A DNA stretch of 64,000 bases from Thermoplasma acidophilum DSM 1728. Its GTDB lineage: Archaea > Thermoplasmatota > Thermoplasmata > Thermoplasmatales > Thermoplasmataceae. Below are positions 19,407 through 28,731 of this stretch, one piece after another. The notes under the pieces are model-generated. The model had not been told where the DNA came from. It searched no databases and saw only the letters and a program-made list of their open reading frames with translations. The DNA lies in the NCBI RefSeq assembly GCF_000195915.1, contig NC_002578.1:1359644-1423643 (forward strand). The letters run 5' to 3'. Both the position numbers and the translations under genes were made by a program. Position 1 is the first letter of the stretch, and the number at the start of each line of letters is the position of its first letter.

Positions 19407-19426
19407 AGGTCGCAGAGTTTAATGTG

Positions 19427-19437
19427 CTTATTTAAAG
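19427..19437 (-). promoter_or_regulatory. TATA box of the ABC operon
   Basis: On the minus strand CTTTAAATAAG is centred about 26 nt before the ATG at 19406, which implies a leaderless mRNA. Confidence 0.6.
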
Positions 19438-19452
19438 ATTTTCAAAATTGGC

Positions 19453-19471
19453 ATACTCATATGTATAGTAT
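19453..19471. promoter_or_regulatory. Putative TrmB operator, copy 2
   Basis: ATACTCATATGTATAGTAT has the same ATACT-N9-AGTAT design and shares most bases with copy 1. It starts 47 bp before the binding-protein ATG, just upstream of TATA. The matched position in two promoters of one pathway is strong circumstantial evidence of a common regulator. Confidence 0.65.
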
Positions 19472-19612
19472 TGCCGTAAAATGCGTATATATGTCAGATC
19501 GATATCTAAACTTTAATTAGGTCTAATTAATATCAAATTCAAATATATAGCTCTTCTTTACGATCACTTAGAACATGCGGAATCAAAACCTATAAATTTC
19601 TCTAAGCAGAAT

Positions 19613-19647
19613 CTAAAAAATAACAGAGATGCTGTTCTCTGCATCTC
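19613..19647 (-). terminator. Hairpin plus T-run after argF
   Basis: On the minus strand, 10 bp after the argF stop, the perfect repeat GAGATGC/GCATCTC (19626-19632 and 19641-19647) is followed by a T-rich TTATTTTTT run, a terminator-like arrangement. Confidence 0.55.
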
Positions 19648-19657
19648 ATATGGCTTT

Positions 19658-20575
19658 TCAGTAGGAAAGAAGCTTGTATAAAACGCCCTTCTCCGAATGC
19701 AACCTGTTTTCAGCTTCATCAAATATAACGCTGTTTATGCTGTCAGCAACGCCATCGGTGACCTCTAGGCCGCGATGTGCGGGAAGGCAGTGCATGAATA
19801 TGTAATCCCTCTTGGCATTGGACACGAGCTTCTCATTTATCTGGAAATCCTTGAAGGCCTTTTCCTTTTCTCCCTTCTTTGATTCCTCGCCCATCGATAT
19901 CCAGACATCCGTGTATATGACATCAGCATCCCTGGCTGCTTCTACCGGATCGTTTGTTATGGTGATGGACGATCCATGCTGCTTCGCTATGCTTCTTGCC
20001 TTCTCAACGAACTCCTGCTTCGGCTCAAACCCCTTTGGGGATGCTACATACATGTCGGTTCCAAGTATTGCTGCCCCCAGCATCAACGAATTTGCCATGT
20101 TATTTCCGTCGCCTATGTAAGAAAATTTAAGGTTTGTGAACCGCCCCTTCTTCTCCTTTATGGTCATGAAATCGGCAACTATCTGCAACGGGTGCTCCAC
20201 ATCGTCAAGCGCATTTATAACCGGTATGCTGGTGCTTCTAGCTAGTTCCACCACGTTCCTGTGGTCGTAAGCACGGTATGCTATGGCATCCAGAAATCTC
20301 GAAAGTACATGCCCGGTATCTGATATGGTTTCGCCCCTGCCCAACTGCATCTCTGATGGGTTCAGGTAAACAGCATGCCCACCGAGCTGATCTATCGCAA
20401 CTTCCAGCGACGTCCTAGTCCTCGTGCTCGGTTTCTCGAATATGAGGCCCAGAACCTTATTTCTCAGCGATTCATAGCTTCTGTATCTGTTTTTCTTCAA
20501 CTCAATGGATAGATCGATTATTTCGCTCAGATCCTTTTCCATGTCCAGCACTGAGAGTATATCCCTTTTGCTCAT
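19658..20575 (-). CDS. argF: Ornithine carbamoyltransferase
   Basis: Makes citrulline from ornithine and carbamoyl phosphate, or runs in reverse. The carbamoyl-phosphate site is KPSTRTRTS and the ornithine-site signature is HCLPAHRG, with the usual length (305 aa from ATG 20575). GTG 20581 is also possible, but GGAGGAG ends seven bases before ATG 20575. The start overlaps or abuts the sucD stop, so argF is the third gene of a sucC-sucD-argF operon. A carbamate kinase gene at 40.6 kb could use carbamoyl phosphate to make ATP. Confidence 0.95.
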   Translation of the reverse strand: MSKRDILSVLDMEKDLSEIIDLSIELKKNRYRSYESLRNKVLGLIFEKPSTRTRTSLEVAIDQLGGHAVYLNPSEMQLGRGETISDTGHVLSRFLDAIAYRAYDHRNVVELARSTSIPVINALDDVEHPLQIVADFMTIKEKKGRFTNLKFSYIGDGNNMANSLMLGAAILGTDMYVASPKGFEPKQEFVEKARSIAKQHGSSITITNDPVEAARDADVIYTDVWISMGEESKKGEKEKAFKDFQINEKLVSNAKRDYIFMHCLPAHRGLEVTDGVADSINSVIFDEAENRLHSEKGVLYKLLSY

Positions 20576-20577
20576 GT

Positions 20578-21435
20578 TCACTCCTCCAGAAGCTTCGGTA
20601 TATCCTGTGGATAATCTGCAACCTTCACGCCTGCCTCAGCGAAGGCCTTGAGCTTTGATTCGGCAGTACCGACCCCACGCTCTATTATTGCACCTGCATG
20701 CCCCATCCTCTTGCCTGGTGGTGCACTCCTGCCCGCTATGTATGCAACGACCTTCTTCTTCACGTGCTTCTTTATGTAATCGGCGGCCAGTTCCTCGTTG
20801 TTTCCACCGATCTCTCCTACAAGAACAATGCGCTTTGTCTTTTCATCCTTCTCGAACATCTTAAGCACGTCTATGAACGTCAGGCCGACCACACGGTCCC
20901 CACCAAGGCCTATAACGGTGCTCTCTCCCATTCCTGCTTTCGTAACCGCGTACACTATTTCGTAGGTCAGCGTGCCGCTCCTTGAGGCTATGGCAACATC
21001 GCCCTCCTTGAATATGTGGTTTGGCATTATGCCTATCTTGCTCTCGAAAGGCACCGTTATGCCAGGCCCGTTGGGGCCAAGAACGGTTATGCCGCGCAGG
21101 GAAGCTTCTTTGACTATTTCCATCGTGTCCTGGTATGGGACATGTTCGGTTAGTATGTAGACTATCTTTAGCCCGTTGTCTATTGCTTCGTAGGCCGCAT
21201 CCTTGACGTATGGAGCCGGTACCGATATCATGGTGGCATCTGGCTCATACTGCATGGCCTCTGAAACAGAATTCACTATCGGCACCTTATCGGCGAACTT
21301 CGTTCCGCCTTTGCCAGGTGCAATTCCTGCAACAACTTTTGTGCCAAACTTGAGCATTTCACCGGTGTGGAAAGAACCCTGATGGCCGGTAATGCCCTGA
21401 ACTATCACCTTAGTATTCTTATTTATCAGAACCAT
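20578..21435 (-). CDS. sucD: Succinyl-CoA synthetase alpha subunit
   Basis: Nucleotide-dependent formation or use of succinyl-CoA in the citric acid cycle. The 285-residue protein begins MVLINKNTKVIVQGITGHQG (CoA-binding Rossmann domain) and carries the phosphorylated active-site His in MGHAGAIIERG. ATG 21435 is chosen because it matches the family N-terminus. The longer frame to 21462 reads into sucC. The gene starts one base after the sucC stop. Confidence 0.95.
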   Translation of the reverse strand: MVLINKNTKVIVQGITGHQGSFHTGEMLKFGTKVVAGIAPGKGGTKFADKVPIVNSVSEAMQYEPDATMISVPAPYVKDAAYEAIDNGLKIVYILTEHVPYQDTMEIVKEASLRGITVLGPNGPGITVPFESKIGIMPNHIFKEGDVAIASRSGTLTYEIVYAVTKAGMGESTVIGLGGDRVVGLTFIDVLKMFEKDEKTKRIVLVGEIGGNNEELAADYIKKHVKKKVVAYIAGRSAPPGKRMGHAGAIIERGVGTAESKLKAFAEAGVKVADYPQDIPKLLEE

Positions 21436-21436
21436 T

Positions 21437-22534
21437 TTAGAACACCTTCGTGACCCTTTCAATGGCTGGCATCATCTCGGAAAACGCCTCAATCCCGTTC
21501 TCCTTCAGGATCTGCCTGCCTTCCTCCTCATGGATCCCGCTCAACCTTACTACTATTGGTATCTTTATGTCGAACTTCTTCTTCGCATCGACTATGCCCT
21601 GAGCCACGGTATCGCATTTCGTGACTCCTCCAAATATATTGACCAGTATGGCCTTTGGCTTGGCTTCAAGCACAAGATCGAACGCATTCACAACTATGTC
21701 AACGTTATCTGTTCCGCCAAGATCCAGAAAGTTCCTCGGCTTGCCCTTATGCAGCAGAAGCGCATCCAGTGTGGCCATGGTGAGCCCAGCACCATTTGCT
21801 ATCACACCAATGTCCCCGTCAAGCTCCACAAAGGCATAGCCCTTGCCCTCGGCCTTCAGTTCCAGAGGTGTTTTTTCCGGATCCTGTATGTTGAATTCCC
21901 TGTGCCTGAACATTGCATCGGAGTCTATCACAACCTTGGCATCTGCAGCTATGAGCTTGCCATCGTTCGTCTCCACCAGCGGGTTAATCTCAACAAGCTC
22001 GGCGTCCTCGCCTTTGTAGACATTGTACAGCTTCTTCAGAAGATCCAGAAACTGCTTTGACAGATCCGGGCTCAGCCCCATAAAAGTGGACGCTTCTCTT
22101 CCTATGAAGTCCGAATATCCAAGCGATGGATCGATTATCCTCTTGAATATTTTCTCATCCGGAACCGTTTCAATCTCAACACCACCCATGGCACTTGCGA
22201 TTACAGTTGGTGCTCTTGCTGATCTGTTTAGCGTTATGCTCACGTAATATTCATGCTTTATGTTCAGCATATCTTCTATGAGCACCTTGGTCACGGTCAG
22301 ATTCCTTACCTTTGCTCCCAGAAGTGCTTTCACAGCGTCTTTGAGCTCTTGATCCGTCTTAGCGAACTTTATGCCTCCTGCCTTTCCCCTGCCTCCTAGG
22401 AGAATCTGCGATTTCACAGCCACAGGGTTTGTAAGTTTTCTGACCTCATCTACGCTTGAAACAACATATCCGTTGGGTACAGGTATTCCGTACTGACGGA
22501 AGATGTCCTTCCCCATGTATTCATAAAGATTCAA
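21437..22534 (-). CDS. sucC: Succinyl-CoA synthetase beta subunit
   Basis: The nucleotide-binding ATP-grasp subunit partnered with SucD. Motifs include KSQILLGGRGKAGG, the ELVEINPLVE metal/nucleotide site and NIFGGVTKCD. The start is taken as TTG 22534, which gives MNLYEYMGKDIF, the exact family N-terminus, with the ribosome site GGTGATC just before it. An upstream ATG at 22567 would add 11 atypical residues. Because the TATA box (near 22590) is placed for transcription from about 22567, this mRNA would carry a leader of about 33 nt. Confidence 0.92.
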   Translation of the reverse strand: MNLYEYMGKDIFRQYGIPVPNGYVVSSVDEVRKLTNPVAVKSQILLGGRGKAGGIKFAKTDQELKDAVKALLGAKVRNLTVTKVLIEDMLNIKHEYYVSITLNRSARAPTVIASAMGGVEIETVPDEKIFKRIIDPSLGYSDFIGREASTFMGLSPDLSKQFLDLLKKLYNVYKGEDAELVEINPLVETNDGKLIAADAKVVIDSDAMFRHREFNIQDPEKTPLELKAEGKGYAFVELDGDIGVIANGAGLTMATLDALLLHKGKPRNFLDLGGTDNVDIVVNAFDLVLEAKPKAILVNIFGGVTKCDTVAQGIVDAKKKFDIKIPIVVRLSGIHEEEGRQILKENGIEAFSEMMPAIERVTKVF

Positions 22535-22679
22535 TAGATCACCGTACCAGTGATTGCATAATGTCATAATAACGTTTTTCGATTCATCTTTTTATATTAA
22601 GAGATAATTAAAGGCAGAAATTCAAAGATCAACCGGAACAGTATATTCCTGAATATGGTTCATGAATCATGTGAAGGCG

Positions 22680-23756
22680 TCAGCATGCCAGATCAGGAAC
22701 CTTGTGCTTCATTCTGGGAACAAGGATAAAGGAATAGACAAATGGCATTATGAAGATCAGATAGGAGATCGAGTGGTTTAATTCAAACAGGGAACCGCCC
22801 ACCGATGATCCTATGGCAAAACCTATCGCGTAAAATGTCTCGTAGTAAAAAACACCCGTATTGGGCGATGTGGTCGCCGATATATATGAAAGTATCTTCG
22901 AAAAACCTATGGCAGAAGCCACTGCAATGACGATAACGAATGGTATTATTAGGTATATGCTGAGGGAAACAAGCAGTATCAACGGCGAAGCACTCATAAT
23001 GGCCGTAATAAGTGCATATATGGTTACACGAATCCTCCGGACGAAGTTCAGCAGGAAAAAGACGAGGGCCTGGATACCGGCAAACAGAGTCTCTATTACG
23101 GCTATGTCAACATAGGAATATCCATGGAGTTTCAAGTATGGGACTATGACGTAGAAGAAAAACCCTATCGCAATGCCGCTGAATACCAGCGGAAGAATCA
23201 TGATCACGGATGGCTTCTCCCCATGATCCTTGGCCAAGTATTCTTTCGGGTTGGGAGCCAGAAAGCCTGCCAAAGCAAAGAATACGATGCCAACTATGAA
23301 AAGGGGCCTGAATCCAAGGTACTGTATCATTGCTCCGGCAAGTATAGGTGCAAAGGCCATTGGAAACCCCCATGATGCCGTGTACTTCTCTGCATTTCCA
23401 GTGCCTGAAGCGTACCCCAGGTATATTTCCATGGAGATCCAGAAGAACGCCTGAACTATCGAGACTATGCCTATCACGTAGGCGAACGTGCTTTTAGTAG
23501 AAAACAAGAAGAGCAGCGTTGCCATTGCGCTCAGGAATGGTATCATTCTAAGCGATATTCGTATCACAGATGATCCGGCCTTCAGATATGAAGCGGATGC
23601 TATTCCAAATGAAAGGTTGGAAACCATGCCTATTATTCCTATCTCGGTGTAATTGAGAGAATACCTCACGCCAAGCAGCGGAAATGCAAAGCTTATCGTT
23701 AGCCATGCCATCGAAAAGGCCATGCTCGATGATACTATTCTCGTTGAATCCTTCAA
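22680..23756 (-). CDS. Major facilitator superfamily transporter
   Basis: A 358-residue integral membrane protein with roughly 11-12 hydrophobic segments and a basic loop between helices 2 and 3. It is slightly short for the superfamily. The central acidic/basic loop is PNPKEYLAKDHGEKPS. The start may be TTG 23756 or ATG 23720 (MAFSMAWLTI). No ligand can be inferred from motifs or neighbours. Confidence 0.8.
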   Translation of the reverse strand: MKDSTRIVSSSMAFSMAWLTISFAFPLLGVRYSLNYTEIGIIGMVSNLSFGIASASYLKAGSSVIRISLRMIPFLSAMATLLFLFSTKSTFAYVIGIVSIVQAFFWISMEIYLGYASGTGNAEKYTASWGFPMAFAPILAGAMIQYLGFRPLFIVGIVFFALAGFLAPNPKEYLAKDHGEKPSVIMILPLVFSGIAIGFFFYVIVPYLKLHGYSYVDIAVIETLFAGIQALVFFLLNFVRRIRVTIYALITAIMSASPLILLVSLSIYLIIPFVIVIAVASAIGFSKILSYISATTSPNTGVFYYETFYAIGFAIGSSVGGSLFELNHSISYLIFIMPFVYSFILVPRMKHKVPDLAC

Positions 23757-23905
23757 GCTCCCATGCCCGATTATTAGCCTGTACTTATGATCTTTCGAAG
23801 AGCATCGAAAAACGAGAGAATGATATTATAGATCGATAAGGGTACTGGCGGCGAAACGAAATAAGCTATGGTTATCTCAAACCACGCGCTATATCTTATA
23901 AAATT

Positions 23906-24574
23906 CTAATCAGATATTGGTGTTCCAAAGCTCTCTCCACGGGAGATATTGTTAATTGCTCTTATTATGTGTATTACCTCAGAGAAATTGTAAGCCGTGG
24001 CGTCTGCCAGCGATAGTAGCCTCGCATCCACAGGATTGAAAGCGATGAAGAACGCCGAGCTCTTCCGCATGGAATAGTCAGCCAAGGAATCGCCTATAGA
24101 TATTGCTTCGCATTTTTTCAGACCGAATTTTTTCAAGTAAAGATCAAGATTCAAATCCTTCCTGTCAGGATCAACATGCCTTATAAATTTGAGTTCTCCC
24201 CTGTAATCCATCACGTCATTGGCCACATAATCATCTAAGTGGTATGTCTCGCTCAATTTTCTGGCATAATTGATCACGCCTGCGCTTATTATCACTGACT
24301 TTATGCCGGTATATGAAAGAAAATCAGCCATCAGGTGGAAATCGTAGGTTACATCCCTAGCATCGAAACTGTTTTCAATATACGATCGTAGCTCAAGGCC
24401 TGGAGGAACATGGAACTTTTTCCCGTGCCTTGAGATGCTCTGAAACGCATAGTTCCTGTTGCCACCAGCACCGTAAATGCCAGAAAGGGCTTTTTCCCAG
24501 GAATTTCTGTTCCTAAGTATAACGCCGTCCATATCGAATGCTATCAACTTTATCGACGTATCTGTGCTTATCAT
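23906..24574 (-). CDS. HAD-superfamily phosphatase (SerB-like)
   Basis: A 222-residue phosphohydrolase. Motif I is FDMDGVILR (nucleophile and acid/base Asp), motif II is the Ser in VIISAG, motif III is a Lys near RKDLNL, and motif IV is SIGDSLADYSM. The layout resembles phosphoserine phosphatase, but the cap region is unlike typical SerB, so the substrate is open. It has its own promoter in the AT-rich region upstream. Confidence 0.82.
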   Translation of the reverse strand: MISTDTSIKLIAFDMDGVILRNRNSWEKALSGIYGAGGNRNYAFQSISRHGKKFHVPPGLELRSYIENSFDARDVTYDFHLMADFLSYTGIKSVIISAGVINYARKLSETYHLDDYVANDVMDYRGELKFIRHVDPDRKDLNLDLYLKKFGLKKCEAISIGDSLADYSMRKSSAFFIAFNPVDARLLSLADATAYNFSEVIHIIRAINNISRGESFGTPISD

Positions 24575-24784
24575 ATCGAAACCTAGCGGTCTATTCCATA
24601 TAGCTTTTGCTCCAATAATATATATATGTATATAGAATGCTCATTTTATATATAAATGCATAATCCTGAACAGTATTATATCTCCTTACAACCACGCCTA
24701 ATGTTGGAACGCCCAATTATTTGGACTAAGATTCGGCTGTAAATTCTTCGAAAAATTTTACAAACAAATAAGCAGGAATTCTTA
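24575..24784. other. AT-rich intergenic region at left edge of accessory island
   Basis: Runs of alternating A and T (for example 24620-24660) mark the start of markedly AT-richer DNA that continues to about 29.3 kb. No gene or repeat array is seen. Confidence 0.5.
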
Positions 24785-24964
24785 TCATCCCTTTATAAGC
24801 CCATACAGAAAAATCACTGTACCAACGACCAAAGGTATGATAAAATTCGGATGGTATCCCCTTACAGCGAATAATGCAATACTGAATATCCAGATAACTA
24901 CACCTATGGCCATAAGTCTCGAGTTCATAATGCCAATGCCTGCAATAGGGGATGTTTGATACAT
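24785..24964 (-). CDS. 59-aa membrane protein, unknown function
   Basis: A 59-codon frame too short for a 60-residue cut-off. It encodes two hydrophobic segments (GVVIWIFSIALFAV and IIPLVVGTVIFLYGLI) separated by RGYHPNF, ending in IKG. The composition is typical of small archaeal membrane proteins and the design resembles the 72-aa protein at 1264. The ATG at 24964 gives MYQTSPIAG, and an internal ATG at 24928 gives MNSRLMAIG. A TATA-like CTTTTTAATG lies immediately before the first ATG, which fits the internal start a little better. Confidence 0.5.
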   Translation of the reverse strand: MYQTSPIAGIGIMNSRLMAIGVVIWIFSIALFAVRGYHPNFIIPLVVGTVIFLYGLIKG

Positions 24965-25252
24965 TAAAAAGGCTATGCTATTCCATTCCTACATTCCATA
25001 ATAGACCGAAAACCAATACTTTTGGAGCTAATGCAGTATCTGGAAGTTTATCAAATTTATTGGTTACAAACATCCTATTGAATATAGATCGGATATAGAA
25101 AATTAAAATTCGAATGCGGGCCTAGGATAAAAGGCATCTGAAGCAAAAGATCCTTATCGCATAAGTTCTACTGAAAGTGGGATATGAAAATCAGAATCAA
25201 TAGAATTTAAACTTCCAGTCCGACTCCATTTGAACCCCTTCAATCATTTTAG
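24965..25252. other. AT-rich gap before the cas1 fragment
   Basis: No intact gene. In the frame of the downstream cas1 fragment, sequence just before 25253 is interrupted by TAG (25250-25252) and TAA (25208-25210), consistent with loss of the cas1 5' half. No CRISPR repeats are visible here. Confidence 0.5.
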
Positions 25253-25831
25253 TTACTAAATTACGGATATGCAATACTTGAATCAATGGTAAGAAAAAAT
25301 ATCAACACAGTAGGCCTAGATTTATCAATAGGATATTTACATGAGATAGCACCGTCAAAGCATCCCCTTGTTTATGATCTACAGGAATTATTCAGATATG
25401 TTGTTGATTATTCTGTCATCGAAATATTGGAAACCAAGTTAAAGAGATCAGATTTCATAATCACTGAGAATTATCATATCCGTTTGAGACTTGATACGGC
25501 TAAATTGTTAATTGAAAAAATAAAGAACAATTTCAACAAGCGATATGAATTCAGGAATAAACAGCATACACTTGAGAACATAATCTTTGAGAATGCCAGG
25601 GAATTTAGTAGATACATCTTAGGAAAGACAAAAACACTAGATTTCAAGATACCTGATATTGAAATCTCAAGGAATGATACCATTGACATAAAGAACAGGA
25701 TCATATCAATTGATCCTGAGAAACGGAAAGCCTTGAAGATAAACAAATCTACATTGTGGTATCAGCAAAAGAAGATTAAAGAAGACAAAACGATTAAACT
25801 TTATAAGAAGACAAGGGCGAAAATTGAATGA
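25253..25831 (+). pseudogene. cas1: cas1 fragment: C-terminal catalytic domain only
   Basis: From 25253 the frame reads LLNYGYAILESMVRKNINTV, GLDLSIGYLHE, PLVYDLQELFRYVVD, FIITENYHIRLR, then LWYQQKKIK. This is the helical catalytic half of Cas1, the CRISPR adaptation integrase (type I-like). The N-terminal beta domain is missing, and a TAG precedes LLNYGY. The first ATG is 25286, giving 181 aa. The metal-binding His (YLHE) and Asp/Glu (YDLQE) remain, but the catalytic Glu, expected two residues after the Glu of ILE (family pattern LExE), appears as Met. No cas2, effector genes or array are nearby. The stop overlaps the next gene's ATG (ATGA). Confidence 0.9.
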
Positions 25832-28731
25832 ACGGGTCTGATGTGTCTAATGAAAATTATAACATTGATTTCGAAAGGGTCAAAGAACTTATTTTAAAGT
25901 ATGAGCAAGTCAAGAAATCAGGTGAAATCAAAACGTACAACGAGGAATCAACAAAAAAGGATTTCATAGAACCTCTTTTTAAATCACTAGGTTGGAATTT
26001 TTCAAATAGAGGAAAAACTAACGATTCAGTAAGCGCCGAGGAAACAATATCCAAGAAGAGGGTTGATTACGGATTCAGGATCAATGGAATACCTAAGTTT
26101 TTCCTTGAAGCCAAACCCCTAAGAGAAGAGAACATTCAGAATAACTCAAAATACGTAACTCAGGCGATAGACTATGCTTGGATGAAATCATGTTCATGGG
26201 CAATACTCACAAACTTTGAAACGGTTGCCGTTTATAATGCTGACTGGAAAGAATCAAATTATGGAAGTAACTTGCTCTTTATTCTCCATCCAAATGATTT
26301 TCTGACGGATGAGAGATTCAAATATCTTTCAAAGAAGGCCTTCGAAAATGGCGAGTTAGACAAGATAGCATCTAAGTATGGAAAAAAGCAATTAAAGAAT
26401 CCCATAGACAAACAACTTCTGCAAGACATGATCCATTTCCGAGAGGTTCTCTCAAAGGATATAGTTAAAAATAATCAAGATAAACATCTTACTCAGGACG
26501 AAGTAGACGAATCGGTGCAGAGGATCCTTGACCGTTTGATCTTTATAAGGAATGCTGAGGATAGAGGCTTAGAAGAGAATCAGCTTCAATCCATTTTAAG
26601 GCAATGGTATGAAAAAGGAAAAGGCCATCTAATGAAAGAAATATCAAGGATATACAAGGATTTTGATGACAAATATAACAGCAAGCTCTTCGCGCACCAT
26701 TTATGTGATGATCTTTACATCGACAACGAAGCACTTCAAGAGGTCATCGAAGGCCTTAACCATTCTAAGGATGATTCTTACAGATACGATTTCTCTGTAA
26801 TTGAATCAGACGTATTGGGGAATATCCTCAAATCAACGCCTAAAAGGGCTAAATTAGAGGAATCAAAGACACATAGGAAAGAACAGGGCATATATTATAC
26901 GCCCTCTTACATAGTTGATTATATAGTAAAGAACACAGTTGGTGAATATATCAAAACTCACACACCAGAGGAAATAAAAAAGGTCAGAATACTTGATCCA
27001 GCTTGTGGTTCTGGCAGTTTCCTGATCAGAGCTTATAAGGAATTAGAAAATTACTGGAAACAAAATTCTGATTTTGCTCAGCTTACTTTGGATAGCGAGG
27101 AATTCTATTCAAAGAAGGTTGAAATTCTCAGAAATAACATATATGGCGTTGACCTTGATCCAAAAGCAGTAGAAATTGCTCAATTAAACCTACTGTTGCA
27201 GATTTTGGAGAAAAAACAAAGATTGCCATTGCTACAAAATAATATTAAGGTTGGAAACAGTTTGATTGACGATCCTTCTATTTCTGATAGGGCTTTCAAA
27301 TGGGAAGAGGAATTTCCGGAGATAATGAAATAGGGTGGATTCGATACCATAATTGGAAATCCACCATACGTTAGAATTCAAAATCTTAATGATGAGGAAA
27401 CTGGGTGGTTCAACAAAACTTTCAAGTCTGCATACAAGAATTATGACATATACCTTTTATTCGTTGAAAAATCATTTGATTTATGCAAGGAAAACGGCAT
27501 AATAGGTTTTATAATACCATCAAAGTTTATCAATGCATATTATGGGCTAGGCTTGAGGAATCTAATTAGTGAAACAAAGTCCTTGTATAAGCTAATTGAC
27601 TTTAAAGACGTACAGATATTTGGCGACGCAGCCAACTACACCTGCATACTGTTTCTTAAAATCTATAAAAACGATGTCTTTTCCTACATCTTTCCGAAAT
27701 CAACTGACACATTTACAATTCAATCTGTTTCCAATGTGGACACATTCCAAGAATACAAATTACCACTTCCCAAACCAGACCATCCGTGGATTCTATCCGA
27801 GAACAAAGTAAGCGAATTAATAAGAAAGCTTAGTAGAAAAGGAATCCCCCTGGAAATCATTTCAAAAAATATATTTCAGAGTTTAACGACAAGTGCAGAC
27901 GGTATATACTTTGTACAAGTCGAATCAGAAACAAGAGATACGGCTAAAATAAGGAATATAAAAAATAATCTGGAATTCGCTGTGGAAAAGACAATTCTCA
28001 GGAAACTATTGAAAGGCAAAGACATAAGGAGATGCTCTGTGGATTGGAAGGGGTCTTATGTTGTGTATCCTTATTTAGTAAAAGATGACAAAGCCTCTTT
28101 AATCACACTATCCGAAATCAAGGATCGGTATCCTCTTGCTTATGAGTATTTCAAACATTATGAACTACAATTGAAGACTAGGGAAGATAACAAACTCAAA
28201 GATGATGAGAATTGGCATCAATACATATACCGGAAAAATCTTGAAAAATTTGAACAAAAGAAAATTGTAACCCAGGTTCTTGCGTCTAAAAATACATTTG
28301 CAATAGATTTGAATGGAGAGTTTTATTTTGTCGGTGGTGATAATGCCGGTGGGTACGGAATCGTACTAAACGACAATAATCAGAATATGTACTATTTTGT
28401 GCTAGCTCTTCTTAATTCTAATGTTCTGGAATTTTATCTAAAAAACATCAGTACACCTTTCAGAGGTGGATATTTCTCTTACGGAAAGCGATTCATTGAT
28501 AAATTACCACTGCTGATACCAAAAGACTCAAGATTTGATTCAGTTTCATCACTGTCTAAAGAACAAATGAACATTTCAAAGAAAATGCGGAACTTCCCTA
28601 ATACAGACGAAAGAGACCTTTTGGAAAGAGAGTATGATAAAAGATGTCAAGAACTGAATCAAATGATTTACGAAATATATGGGCTTAACAAATTAGAAAT
28701 AACACTTCTTGATGATCGATTATGTCAATAG
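25828..28731 (+). pseudogene. Type IIG-like restriction-modification enzyme split by an in-frame amber codon
   Basis: One frame of 967 codons is interrupted only by TAG at 27331-27333. The first 501 residues hold an HsdR_N/PD-(D/E)XK-like nuclease domain (KRVDYGFRINGIPKFFLEAKPL), a helical linker, and methylase motif I DPACGSGSFLIRAY with NIYGVDLDPKAVEIAQ. After the stop come GGFDTIIGNPPYV (methylase motif IV) and a TaqI/Eco57I-like target-recognition region (FIIPSKFINAYYG, then FRGGYFSYGKRFIDKLP). The stop separates SAM-binding motif I from catalytic NPPY, so neither half should methylate alone. A restart at 27553 (TTG) gives 392 aa without NPPY. Low GC and codon use suggest transfer. Confidence 0.88.

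Noticed and set aside
25225-25235. tRNA T-loop-like ATTTGAACC as an attachment-site copy of tRNA-Val
   Set aside because: Only nine bases match the tRNA T loop and the flanks do not pair or continue the identity, so chance is likely.
24965-25285. CRISPR array beside the cas1 fragment
   Set aside because: No direct repeats of 24-37 bp with regular spacing are present anywhere in the gap.
27331-27333. TAG as a pyrrolysine codon
   Set aside because: Methyltransferases of this type carry no pyrrolysine, and this lineage is not known to have the pyl genes. None are in the window.
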